In this document: piece by piece, positions 31,801 to 40,700 of the stretch | Position numbering within the stretch: the stretch's first letter is position 1 | Layout of the letters: each line of letters opens with the position of its first letter | The notes under the pieces: model-generated | The model's database searches: none | Told to the model about the DNA's origin: nothing | Seen by the model: only the letters and a program-made list of their open reading frames with translations | NCBI RefSeq assembly: GCF_000250635.1 | Contig: NC_016940.1 | Span: forward strand, 3,224,501-3,288,500 | Length of the DNA stretch: 64,000 nucleotides | Source of the DNA: Saprospira grandis str. Lewin | GTDB lineage: Bacteria > Bacteroidota > Bacteroidia > Chitinophagales > Saprospiraceae | Direction: 5' to 3' | Made by a program: the position numbers and the translations under genes

Positions 31801-31920
31801 GCTGAGGGGCTGTAGCAGGGCCGCCGAAGGCGGCAGACCCAGCGGGCGCAGCCCGCGCAGGGCCGAGCAGACCTGCGAGCTGCGCAATGGCCCGACCCGC
31901 CCGCAGGGCGGGGCAGCCCC
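31801..31920 (-). repeat. GC-rich composite repeat, type B, minus orientation
   Basis: On the minus strand: GGGGCTGCCCC, GCCC TGC GGGCGGGTCGGGC, CATTGCGCAGCTC, exact core, stem GCGGGC TGC GCCCGC, TGGGTCTG, CCGCC TTC GGCGG, and CCCCTCAGCCGC. Confidence 0.85.
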
Positions 31921-32008
31921 AAAAAATTAAGAAAAATAGAAGGAAGATATTTGGGTTTTAGATTTCCCTTGGGCTGCTTATCTTTGGAGCTTATATAAAA
32001 AATGAAAC

Positions 32009-33082
32009 ATGAAACGGATCGGATTACTAGCCATTATTTTAATCATCTTATTGGGCTTGGCCTATTGGCTTTGGCAAGGGCGCGAGGAGTACAAAGACAG
32101 CTTTGCAGAGGTAGAGCATACGCAATTTGCGGTAGAAAATGCTCGGGAGGTTTTGCATAAAATCTTTTTGGCCGATAAGCAGGGCAATCAGGCCCTTTTT
32201 GAAAAGCAGTCGGATGGCAGCTGGACCTATACCAATCAGGCGACGGGCAAGGTTTTTCGGCCTAGCCCCAATGCCTTTAACAACTTGATGGAGACCGTAG
32301 AAAAGGTAAGGGCCAGAAACCGAGTGCCTGCGCCTTCGGTCAATTCGGTCCTCAAAGGGATTGGAAGTATTGGCATCAAGGTAGAGCTCTACAACAAACA
32401 AGATAAAAAAATGCGGACCTACTACATTGGTGGTCCAGCCGATGCCGGGCAGGCTACTTTTGCGGTCATGGAAGGTTCTGAGGTGCCTTATATGGTCTAT
32501 TTGCCTAAGTTTTCGGGCAGTATTGACACCCGCTATACTTGTAGAGAAGAGGCTTTGAGAGATAAGGCCATGTTGCGCATCAACCCCAAAAAAATAGCTT
32601 GGTTAGAGATGGAATATTACTCGCCAGAGCAGCGGCCCTATTCTTTTCACATTGATTGCAATGGGGGAGAGGACTATAAATTGCGTCCTTTATACCAGAT
32701 GCCCAATGGAGAGGATGTAGCCCAGGGGCAATTGAAAAAAGAGTATATTTCGGCCTATTTGGAGGAAATGGAATTCATGGGGGCCGAGCGTTTGATTTAT
32801 GATGCGCCTTTGCGGGATTCTATTGTCAAAACGGTTCCTTTTGCCCAATTGCGCTATGAATTTGAGAATGGAAAAAAGGAGCAATTGAGCATTTATCCGG
32901 TGATTAACCCTTCTTATGATCGTGGCGATGGTCGTCCGGGTTTGCGCGAGCGCATCATTCGATATTTTGTCGATCGGGATGAGGATCATTTTTATTTGGC
33001 CCAGAATCTCGTTTTGCAAAAGCTGCTACGTCCATATGACTTTTTCTTAGTGACGGAGGCTCCCCAGGCTCCTCAACAATAA
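32009..33082 (+). CDS. Membrane-anchored DUF4340-like protein, 357 aa
   Basis: An N-terminal anchor, MKRIGLLAIILIILLGLAYWLW, is not followed by a cleavage site, so the rest is probably periplasmic. The body has the DUF4340 outline: IFLADKQGNQALFEKQSDGSW, then NAFNNLMETVEKVRARNRVP, IGIKVELYNKQDKKMRTYYIGGPAD and PYMVYLPKFSGSIDTRY. DUF4340 proteins in Bacteroidota are often encoded with ABC-type gliding components; no such gene is adjacent here. Four bases separate it from the LRR gene, so the two are an operon. Function unknown. Confidence 0.75.
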   Translation: MKRIGLLAIILIILLGLAYWLWQGREEYKDSFAEVEHTQFAVENAREVLHKIFLADKQGNQALFEKQSDGSWTYTNQATGKVFRPSPNAFNNLMETVEKVRARNRVPAPSVNSVLKGIGSIGIKVELYNKQDKKMRTYYIGGPADAGQATFAVMEGSEVPYMVYLPKFSGSIDTRYTCREEALRDKAMLRINPKKIAWLEMEYYSPEQRPYSFHIDCNGGEDYKLRPLYQMPNGEDVAQGQLKKEYISAYLEEMEFMGAERLIYDAPLRDSIVKTVPFAQLRYEFENGKKEQLSIYPVINPSYDRGDGRPGLRERIIRYFVDRDEDHFYLAQNLVLQKLLRPYDFFLVTEAPQAPQQ

Positions 33083-33086
33083 ACTT

Positions 33087-34658
33087 ATGCCCAATCGATT
33101 TACTACCGACGAACTGGCCAACTTATTACTGCTGCTGCGGAGTTCGCAGCCCGAAAATGTAGAATTGGCCTTTAGCCTTTTGGCAGAAGGGCCGCAGCCT
33201 CCCCAGCTGCTGGCCGCCCTTTTTTATGTCTATCAGTTTGCGCCTACTGCTTCCATTGCCGAGGCGGCCGAGCGTTTGCTGCGGGCCAATCCGAGGCTAG
33301 CGGCTTCGGGGGTAATGGATTTTTATTGGCAGCAGATTAGCCGATCGCTTCTTTTATCTTCTCAGGAAAAGACCTTGGCCCAGCAGCTTCATCTTTGCGA
33401 GGCCGAGGCCGATTTGCCTGCCAAGCTATTGGCCGAATGGCTTTATGAGGACCATAAATTGGGGGCCTACTATTTATTGGATGGGGGCCGAAAGGCCGAT
33501 GCAGATTTGAGTTTTTGCCAAAAGGGCGATTTGATCGACCTTTCTCAAGCGGGCCTAGAAGAGTTTCCCTTGGCCGTTTTGGCCCATAAAAATCTTCGGC
33601 ATCTTCGGCTCAATGATAATTTTTTGCGCCGCCTCCCGCCAGAAATTGCCGAGCTAGAGCAGCTAGAAGTCCTAGAGCTATCGGGTAATCAATTGCGTAA
33701 ATTGCCCAAGGCGTTGTTGTCGCTCAAGCAGCTCAAGCGCCTAGAATTAGGCCGCAATAACCTCAAGCAATTTCCCAGCTTTTTGGCCGAGCTTCCTCAG
33801 CTAGAAGCCTTAGAACTGACCGGCAGTTGCCAGGTAAATTTGCAAAGGGGCTTGGCCCTGCCCGAAGAATTTTGTCGCGCGCCAAAGTTGCGGCAACTAG
33901 GCTTGGCCAATTACAAACGGCCCTCGCAGAGCCTCAAAGCCTATACGCCCTTTCATAATTATCCGCATTTTAGCGAGCTTCAGCTGCCTGTAGGGCAGCG
34001 TCTTCCCTTAGAGCAGCCCTTGGCCATGGCCGCCTTGGCTTTTGAGCAGAACAAAGAGGGCTTGGCTTTTTTGCTTCGCTATAGCGAAGACTCGGAGCAA
34101 AAACGTCGCTTATTGGCCCATTTTTATCAGGAAGAAGCCAAAACCATGGACCTTTCTGGGCAGTATTTAGAGCATCTTCCCGCTGAAATTGCCGATTTTG
34201 ATATTGAGATTTTGGACCTTAGTCAGTGCCGCCTAGGCTTGGTGGGCAGTTACTACAAACAAAAAGACGAGCTCTCGAAAGGGGCGAAGCAGGTAGACCG
34301 AGAGCGGCTTCATATTTTGGGACAATTGAAGAATATGCGGGCCTTGTCCTTAAAAAACTGTAGCCTTACGGCTCTGCCCGCCTCCTTATTTGATTTGCCC
34401 AATTTAGAGGATTTGGACCTCTCTTACAATCTCTTAGAGGAGTTTCCAGAAAACTGGGCTGGCCTGCCCAATTTGCAGCGCCTTTCCTTTTATCAGAGCT
34501 TTTCGGTCTATAGTCCCTCTTTAGAATTGCCCAGCAGTTTTTTGCAACTCAAGCAATTGCGAGAGCTTCGGTTCTATTTGCATCGGGCGGCCAAAGAGGG
34601 CGTAAAAGAGCAGATTAAGGCGCATTTTGGGCCAGAATTACAATATTTACTCGATTAG
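33087..34658 (+). CDS. Leucine-rich repeat protein, 523 aa
   Basis: Cytosolic, no signal peptide. The N-terminal 145 residues are helical (DELANLLLLLRSSQPENVELAF). LRRs of about 23 residues start near residue 150: DLSQAGLEEFPLAVL, LRLNDNFLRRLPPEI, LELSGNQLRKLPKAL, LELGRNNLKQFPSFL, LELTG. A helical insert follows, then a second set from about residue 355 (MDLSGQYLEHLPAEI, LSLKNCSLTALPASL, LDLSYNLLEEFPENW). LRRs mediate protein-protein contact; the partner is unknown. The stop overlaps that of the convergent DUF3810 gene (TTAG). Confidence 0.88.
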   Translation: MPNRFTTDELANLLLLLRSSQPENVELAFSLLAEGPQPPQLLAALFYVYQFAPTASIAEAAERLLRANPRLAASGVMDFYWQQISRSLLLSSQEKTLAQQLHLCEAEADLPAKLLAEWLYEDHKLGAYYLLDGGRKADADLSFCQKGDLIDLSQAGLEEFPLAVLAHKNLRHLRLNDNFLRRLPPEIAELEQLEVLELSGNQLRKLPKALLSLKQLKRLELGRNNLKQFPSFLAELPQLEALELTGSCQVNLQRGLALPEEFCRAPKLRQLGLANYKRPSQSLKAYTPFHNYPHFSELQLPVGQRLPLEQPLAMAALAFEQNKEGLAFLLRYSEDSEQKRRLLAHFYQEEAKTMDLSGQYLEHLPAEIADFDIEILDLSQCRLGLVGSYYKQKDELSKGAKQVDRERLHILGQLKNMRALSLKNCSLTALPASLFDLPNLEDLDLSYNLLEEFPENWAGLPNLQRLSFYQSFSVYSPSLELPSSFLQLKQLRELRFYLHRAAKEGVKEQIKAHFGPELQYLLD

Positions 34659-35737
34659 TTTTGCTTTTCCCAGGCATAAACCAAAAGAATCATGCGGTCA
34701 TAGGAGGCCAAGCCCTCTTCTACGCCTTGCATTTGCAGGTAGGTTTCGTAGGCAATGCCATGTAGGCCTGGAACAAACTCAAAGTAGGGGCCCATTTGCG
34801 CATAAATGGCGGCTAAATCTTGATGCACCCCTCTGTCGATTTGCGCTCGCAGATAGCGATAATAGCCGTAGTCACTATACTTTAGCTCGGAGAAAATGTA
34901 GCGCCAATAGGCCAGTTGGCCGGTATAGCGGATAAAGGCATTGGGAGAGGCCCTACAAGCCAAATAAGCCAAAAAATTGCAGCTAGCCTCATCGCCAAAG
35001 CCGTAGCCATGGGCCAGTTCATGCGCAATGGTAAAGGGTTGTTGCAAAGGGTGTAGGGCCGATTCTATATGGGCTTCTCCCGTAAAGGGCCAATAAAATC
35101 CAGAGGCATTAAAGCCATAGCCCAAGCCCTTGGGCTGCAAGGCCCGCAATCTAAAATTTGCCTGATGCGGATAGCCCAGTTTGGCCAGCTCAGCCTCCAA
35201 ACAAGTACGCAGATGAGGCACTAGATCTTTGGGCAAAATGGCACTATCTAAAGCAAAACTATCTAATGGACCAATTTCGGCTCGGGCTTGGGCTACTGCT
35301 TCAAGTATTCGGCTGCCCTCGGCCCGCATTTCTTCTTGAGAAAGTGGGCGAACGGCCAATTTTAGTTGTTCTTCTAAGGGAATTCTTGCATAATTATAGC
35401 CCCAAAGGCCCAAAAAAAGACTAACAATTAGGCCTATGAAATTGGCGGTGGCTCGTAGCTGTAAGCCTAAAAATGCTCGCCAACTGCCAAAAGGCCGGGC
35501 CTGAAACATGGCCCAAATCCGATAGCTGGCCCAAAGAAAAAAGCTGGCCCAAAACAAATAAAAAGCTGCAAAAGGCAGGGGCGAAAAAAGCGCATCTAGT
35601 CCTTGGCGGATCCATAAAAAGAGGCCTCTGGCGTAGTAGGTCTCGCAATGGGCCGGAAAAAATCCCCAAAAAACTCTTAGCAAAAGGGCCAAGAGGCCAA
35701 GCAGGAAAGGGAAGTAGTTTTTCAGGAAAAACCGCAT
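34655..35737 (-). CDS. DUF3810 family putative membrane metallopeptidase, 360 aa
   Basis: Three N-terminal membrane segments at about residues 8-26, 55-73 and 92-118. The C-terminal domain carries HELAHGYGFGDEASCNF at about residue 250, a HExxH zinc motif with a following Glu/Asp-rich segment, the hallmark of DUF3810 in Bacteroidota. By analogy it is an integral membrane zinc peptidase, but no substrate is known. The gene is convergent with the LRR gene, the two stop codons overlapping at 34655-34658, with no room for separate terminators. A divergent small membrane-protein gene starts 80 bp upstream. Confidence 0.85.
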   Translation of the reverse strand: MRFFLKNYFPFLLGLLALLLRVFWGFFPAHCETYYARGLFLWIRQGLDALFSPLPFAAFYLFWASFFLWASYRIWAMFQARPFGSWRAFLGLQLRATANFIGLIVSLFLGLWGYNYARIPLEEQLKLAVRPLSQEEMRAEGSRILEAVAQARAEIGPLDSFALDSAILPKDLVPHLRTCLEAELAKLGYPHQANFRLRALQPKGLGYGFNASGFYWPFTGEAHIESALHPLQQPFTIAHELAHGYGFGDEASCNFLAYLACRASPNAFIRYTGQLAYWRYIFSELKYSDYGYYRYLRAQIDRGVHQDLAAIYAQMGPYFEFVPGLHGIAYETYLQMQGVEEGLASYDRMILLVYAWEKQN

Positions 35738-35817
35738 ATTTTCTATATTTTGGACAACTGATTAAAACGAACTCATTTTGGGGCAGCCTAGCGCCCTTTA
35801 GCAATAATACTCAAGTT

Positions 35818-36219
35818 ATGGATTTCCTTTTGGCGCTCAAAGCCTTTTTCTTGGGCTTGATTTACCTAGGCGGTATTTTTGCCTTGGCGGGCTTTCTTTT
35901 GCCCATTTTTCCGCTCCCCCTGCTCTTGTATATCCGTCAAAAGTTACTCTATTTTAGTGATAAGGTGGCCGTAAAAAATGAGGCTAGAGGACGCCAACTA
36001 TGGCGCTTTTCTAGGGGCCTAATGATGGGCATTTCGGCCCTTTTGCTCTTGGGCCTTATGGCTTACGCTAGCTACAGTTTTCAGTGGGTTTTGGGGCAGT
36101 ATATCGCTGTAGAAACGCCTGCTTTTTGGGGCTATTTTGCCTTGGGGCTGGCCCTTCCTCTTTTGTATTACTTTTGGGTGGTTTGGAAAATGTACAAGCG
36201 GCAGTTGGCTACTTTCTAA
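35818..36219 (+). CDS. Small integral membrane protein, 133 aa
   Basis: The start was placed at ATG 35818 (MDFLLALKAFFLGLIYL); the open frame extends upstream only through sequence antisense to the DUF3810 gene. Three hydrophobic segments at about residues 8-38, 64-84 and 98-118 are separated by a basic loop (KNEARGRQLWRFSRG). Family not recognised. It is transcribed divergently from DUF3810, so the 80-bp gap should hold two promoters. A GC repeat begins 10 bp after the stop. Confidence 0.65.
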   Translation: MDFLLALKAFFLGLIYLGGIFALAGFLLPIFPLPLLLYIRQKLLYFSDKVAVKNEARGRQLWRFSRGLMMGISALLLLGLMAYASYSFQWVLGQYIAVETPAFWGYFALGLALPLLYYFWVVWKMYKRQLATF

Positions 36220-36229
36220 TGTATAATTT

Positions 36230-36420
36230 GGGGCTGCCCCGCGCGGCCAACTGCGGCCCAAGGGCCTTGTTGGCGCTTAGGTCGCTCCACTTCGCAGCTC
36301 GCAAGCCTGCTCGGCCCTGCAGGCTTTTTCGCTTTGCTTCAAAAGCCTTGGGTCTGCCGCCTTCGGCGGCCCTGCTTCGGCAGCTCAGCCTGCGGCGGCT
36401 TCGCCGCCTGTCCGCCGCAG
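36230..36420 (+). repeat. GC-rich composite repeat, type B variant
   Basis: GGGGCTGCCCC, an extra stem around GCGGCCAACTGCGGCC and AAGGGCCTTGTTGGC, then TAGGTCGCTCCACTTCGCAG, core variant GCAAGCCTGCTCGGCCCT, long stem AGGCTTTT TCGCTTTGCTTC AAAAGCCT, GGGTCTG, GCCGCC TTC GGCGGC and a GCGGCGGCTTCGCCGCC end. The CTCCACTT form is shared with the block at 44252. Confidence 0.83.
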
Positions 36421-36453
36421 AGGGCCAAATTATCTTGCATAAAACATCAGCTT

Positions 36454-37215
36454 ATGAAAATTACCTTAGTCCAAGCAAATTTGCATTGGGAAGATGCTTC
36501 GGCCAATTTGGCCCATTTTGACCAACTTTTGGCGCCTTTGGCCCCCAAAGAAAGTGATTTAATCATCTTGCCCGAAATGTTTACAACGGGCTTTAGCATG
36601 AGTCCCCAAAAATTGGCCGAGCCCATGATGGGGCCCGCTATGCAATGGATGCAGCAAAAAGCCCAAGCATTGGAGGCGGTTTTGGCGGGCAGCCTCATTA
36701 TTGAGGAAGGGGGAAAGTACTACAATCGTTTTGTTTGGATGCCTCCTTCAGGCGATTACCTCTGTTACGATAAAAAACATCTATTTACGATGGCCCAAGA
36801 AGAGTTGCATTATGAGGCGGGCCAAGAAAAAATAATCATCGCCTATAAAGGCTGGCGGATCTGTCCTTTTGTTTGCTATGACCTTCGCTTTCCGATTTGG
36901 AACCGAAACCGCCAAGAGGAGCGCTACGATTTGGCCATTTATGTGGCCAATTGGCCCGATAAGCGCAGCGCACATTGGCGGGCGCTGCTTCAGGCAAGAG
37001 CAATAGAAAACCAAGCTTATGTTGCTGCCGTAAATCGGGTAGGGGTTGATGGTACAGATTTGTATTATTCTGGCTACAGCAGCCTAATTGCTGCCGATGG
37101 CAAAATATTATTTCAGTTAAAAGATAAAGAGCAAATAAAAAATATAAAGATATCTATAGATGAATTATTAGCTATACGGAAAGGGCTCCCTTTCTTGAAG
37201 GACCAAGCAAAATAG
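36454..37215 (+). CDS. Omega-amidase / nitrilase-superfamily carbon-nitrogen hydrolase (YafV type), 253 aa
   Basis: The catalytic Glu-Lys-Cys triad of the nitrilase superfamily is visible: Glu41 in ILPEMF, Lys107 in YDKKHLF and Cys141 in FVCYDLRFP. The start is ATG 36454 (MKITLVQANLHWED); the open frame upstream is translated GC repeat. The YafV/Nit2-like branch deamidates alpha-ketoglutaramate and alpha-ketosuccinamate, products of glutamine or methionine-cycle transamination, in the cytoplasm. Length is standard. The last 30 codons are richer in A and T than the rest of the gene, continuing into the AT-rich spacer. Confidence 0.9.
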   Translation: MKITLVQANLHWEDASANLAHFDQLLAPLAPKESDLIILPEMFTTGFSMSPQKLAEPMMGPAMQWMQQKAQALEAVLAGSLIIEEGGKYYNRFVWMPPSGDYLCYDKKHLFTMAQEELHYEAGQEKIIIAYKGWRICPFVCYDLRFPIWNRNRQEERYDLAIYVANWPDKRSAHWRALLQARAIENQAYVAAVNRVGVDGTDLYYSGYSSLIAADGKILFQLKDKEQIKNIKISIDELLAIRKGLPFLKDQAK

Positions 37216-37296
37216 ACTTTTGTATAGAATTATTCTATTTAGAGCCTTAAAGGGAGTGAAAACTTAAATTATATACTATAATTAATTATTATATAG

Positions 37297-37304
37297 TATA
37301 TTTG
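37297..37304 (+). promoter_or_regulatory. -7 box TATATTTG of small-RNA unit 1
   Basis: A perfect TAnnTTTG, 3 bp before the repeated unit, as in unit 2. The -33 position reads ACT rather than TTG, so this promoter may be weaker than that of unit 2. Confidence 0.55.
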
Positions 37305-37307
37305 AAG

Positions 37308-37374
37308 ACTTGTTCTTCATACATTTTTAGGGGTTAGTACCTGCTCACATTTTTGTGGGCAGGTCTTTTTTTTT
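37308..37374 (+). ncRNA. Candidate small RNA, unit 1 of a tandem pair
   Basis: Begins ACTTGTTCTTCATACATT and continues TTTAGGGGTTAGT, then the terminator hairpin ACCTGCTCACA / TGTGGGCAGGT (loop TTTT, 37339-37364), C and nine T. It is identical to unit 2 apart from one base in the hairpin (A here, G there; both pair with the opposite T). No start codon with a usable frame. The only nearby genes are the omega-amidase gene upstream, 92 bp away, and a convergent gene downstream. Confidence 0.65.
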
Positions 37375-37443
37375 ACATATAGTGCGTGAAAAATATACAT
37401 CATGTCATTTTCAGGTGAAAAACTGTTAAAAAATAGTAATTCG

Positions 37444-37473
37444 TTGAATTTCTATCAAAATACATTATATTTG
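37444..37473 (+). promoter_or_regulatory. Consensus promoter TTG-N19-TATATTTG of small-RNA unit 2
   Basis: TTG at 37444-37446, exactly 19 bp, TATATTTG at 37466-37473. Full match to the Bacteroidota sigma-70-type promoter. The RNA should start near 37478, the first base of the repeated unit. Confidence 0.75.
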
Positions 37474-37477
37474 GACT

Positions 37478-37543
37478 ACTTGTTCTTCATACATTTTTAG
37501 GGGTTAGTACCTGCTCGCATTTTTGTGGGCAGGTCTTTTTTTT
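37478..37543 (+). ncRNA. Candidate small RNA, unit 2 of a tandem pair
   Basis: Second copy of the 37308 unit, 170 bp downstream, with hairpin ACCTGCTCGCA / TGTGGGCAGGT and eight T. The sequences between and before the units are unrelated apart from the -7 boxes, so only the promoter box and the transcribed part are duplicated, as expected of a duplicated RNA gene under selection. The 5' half is unpaired and contains GTTCTTCAT, complementary to ATGAAGAAC-type translation starts (speculative). Confidence 0.68.
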
Positions 37544-37567
37544 GCCCTAAGGTAAGGGTTGGGCTTG

Positions 37568-37719
37568 GCGGCGCAGCCGCTAGGGCCCGAAGGGCCCATG
37601 GCTGAGGGATGGAAAGTGGTGCGGCGCAGCCGCAGACCCAGCGGGCGAAGCCCGCGCAGGGCCGAGCAGACCTGCGAGCCACGGCACAGCCCGACCCGCC
37701 CGCAGGGCGGGGCAGCCCC
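37568..37719 (-). repeat. GC-rich composite repeat, type B, minus orientation
   Basis: On the minus strand: GGGGCTGCCCC, GCCC TGC GGGCGGGTCGGGC, TGTGCCGTGGCTC, exact core, stem GCGGGC TTC GCCCGC, TGGGTCTG, CGGC TGC GCCG, CATCCCTCAGCC, GGGCCC TTC GGGCCC, CGGCTGCGCCGCC. It lies between the small RNAs and the terminator of the giant gene. Confidence 0.87.
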
Positions 37720-37732
37720 AAAAAAAGAAAAT

Positions 37733-37768
37733 AAAAAAGGGAGCATCGGAAAAAAATCCAATGCTCCC
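37733..37768 (-). terminator. Terminator of the giant repeat-protein gene
   Basis: Minus strand GGGAGCATTGGA / TCCGATGCTCCC, a 12-bp stem with one mismatch pair, loop of seven T, then six T (A-run 37733-37738). It lies 22 bp after the stop. Confidence 0.9.
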
Positions 37769-37789
37769 AAAATTTTAGAGAAAGAGGGC

Positions 37790-40700
37790 TTAGTTACCTC
37801 GACGTTTTTGCGTTTTGGCTTCTTCTTCCTTTTCTTCCTCTGTTTTAGTAGTACTTCCACGACGTTTTTGGTCTTTAGTCGAGGTTTTTGTCCGCTTATT
37901 GCTTTGCTTTTTATCGTTTACCGTAGATCCACTATTGGTAGAGCTATTTTGGTTATTATTATCAGCTTTGCGGTCGGCGGTATTGCTTGTTCCTCCTCCG
38001 GCATTATAAGTAATGGCAAAGGTTTGTGTGGTACTTCCGTTATTGTTTGTGGCGGTAATTTCGAGCAAGTTGCTACCTGGGCGCAGGCCAACATTATTAG
38101 CTTGGAAATTGATGCCTGAAAGTTGGAAGTTCGACATATTCTGGCCGTTGAGCTTAAAGCGAACTTGGCTACGGTTGTCTACATTCGTGATGGTAGCGCG
38201 AACATTGACGGTACGGACCGAGCTCGTTCCAAGGCGAGGGCTAGTAAAGGTAACAGAAGGTTTGGGGCGGCTATTGGCGCCATTATTTCCTCCTGAATTT
38301 CGAGGGTCCTTGGTATTGTTATTTCCGCCGATGGTGCTAGAGTTTCCGCCAGAAACATTGAGAGAGCAATCGGCTAGGCTAGCGCGTTTATTTTCGGAGT
38401 CGTTACCGCCAGCAGTTTGTGCAGAAACGGTAAAAGTGATTGCGCCAGAGCCTAGATTGCTTACATCTACGCGGGCGTTCAAGCGGCTACCGGCTAGGGT
38501 AAAGTCAGAAACTCTACGGCCATTAACTTGGAAGCTCACTTCATTTTTGCTGCTCACATTAAGGACCTCGGCCGAAACGGCGGCGAAGCACTTATTGAGG
38601 TTGGGGCTAATAATTACATTGAGGTTGCGTACATCTGGAGTTGGAGCGGGTTTATAGATCAGGGTAACGGCATCGCTAGCGGTACCCGCGCTATTTTGTC
38701 CAGAAATGCTAATGCTATTATTGCCTTGGCGTAGGGGGACATTGGTTGCGCTAAAGCTAGTTCCACTAAAGCTAAAGTTACTCACTGCTCTACCATTCAC
38801 CAAGAAGCTGACATTACTACTGCTACTTACATTTCGGATAGTCGCCCGAATTGTCGCGCTATTGCTAGCGGCCGTATAAGGGTTGCTAGAGGGGGTAGTA
38901 ATATCTACTGTTGGTGGTTGTGGGGCGGGTTGATAGATCACCACGGTTTGGTCAGAGGCGTTGCCTTGCGCATTGCTTGCGCTAACGACAACGGTATTAT
39001 TGCCCGTATTCAATCGGATATTGGGGGCGGTAAACTTATTGTTGCTAAAGCGGAAGTTGCGGTTGGTTTGGCCATTCACTGTAAAGCGGATATCATTGGC
39101 TGAATTGACATTAAAGACATCGGCTTGAATATCGACTTTGTTTTGGGCCACTGTATGTGGATCTGCAGAAGGAGAAGTAATTCTCACTGTAGGTGCAGGT
39201 GCTGGCTTGTAGATAATCACGGTTTGGTCGCTGGCGCTACCATCTTGGTTGCGCACCTTGATACTAATTTGATTGCTTCCTTGCTTAAGATTTACCGAAG
39301 CGGTAATTCTATTATTGGCAAAGCTAAAATTAGACACATTCTGATTATTCAGGCTAAAGCTAATTTCTGATTTGCGGCTAATATTGCTAGTTGTAGCAAC
39401 GATACGAGTATTGGTATTCGGGCTGTTGTAAGGATCTGTCGAAGGCGTAGTAATCTTCACTGTGGGTGGAGTAGAAATACGCTGTGGTTTAAAGATCACT
39501 ACAGTTTGGTCCGAAGCATTGCCATCTTGGTTATTGGCCGAAATGACAATGGTATTATTACCTTGTTGTAGGCGGACATTATTAGCGACAAAGCTGCTTC
39601 CGCTAAAGCTAAAGTTGCGAACGGTTTGTCCGTTTACCGTAAAGCGAACATTACTGCTACTGCCTACATGCTGGATGCTAGCTTTTACTGTTGTGCTGTT
39701 GCTTGTAGTTGTATAAGGATCAGCTGAAGGCGTTGTAATATTGACCGTAGGGGGAGTGGGAACTCGCTGCGGCTTGTAAATAATCGTCGTTTGGTCCGAA
39801 GCATTACCATCTTGGTTGCTAGCCGAAACGACAATCGTATTATTACCTTGTTGTAGGCGGACATTATTAGCGACAAAGCTAGTTCCGCTAAAGCTAAAGT
39901 TGCGAACGGTTTGTCCGTTTACCTTAAAGCTAACCGCACGGTTGTTATCTACATGCTGAATTCTGGCTCTAATTGTCGTGGTATTGCTCGGCGTGTTATA
40001 AGGATTGGCCGAGGGCGTAGTAATATCTACTGTAGGTGGTGTAGCTACGCGCTGCGGCTTGTAGATAATGGTGGTTTGGTCCGAAGCAGTACCATCTTGG
40101 TTGCTGGCCGAAATCACGACTACATTACTCCCCTGTTGTAGCGAAACATTATTGGCGCTAAAGCTGCTGCCGCTGAGGCTAAATCGACGAATTGTTTGCC
40201 CATTTACCTGCATTTGCACATCATTGCTGTTATTCACATTGCGAATGGTTGCGCGGATGCTTGTTTGACTAGCACTAGAGGTATAAGGATCTGCAGAAGG
40301 ACTTGTAATACTTACTGTAGGTGGATTGGGGTTGCGCTGTGGCTTGTAGATAATCGTGGTTTGGTCTGAAGCTGTACCATCTGGGTTGCTAGCCGAAATC
40401 ACCACTACATTATTACCTTGCTGTAGATTCACATTGGTCGCCACAAAGTTGGTCCCCGCAAAGCTAAAGTTGCGAATCGTTTGCCCATTTACCTGCATTT
40501 GCACGGCATTGCTATTATTCACATTGCGAATTGTAGCTCTAATCATGGCCCGATTAGTAGAAGCCGTATAAGGATCTGCAGAGGGGCTAGTGATGTTTAC
40601 CGTGGGAGGTGTGGGGGTACGTTGCGGCTGATAAATAATCGTCGTCTGATCCGAAGCATTACCATCTTGGTTGCTGGCCGAAATAACAATAAAGTTATTG

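Noticed and set aside
35473-35817. Upstream extension of the small membrane protein gene
   Set aside because: It lies antisense to the DUF3810 gene and its promoter region; ATG 35818 starts the hydrophobic protein naturally.
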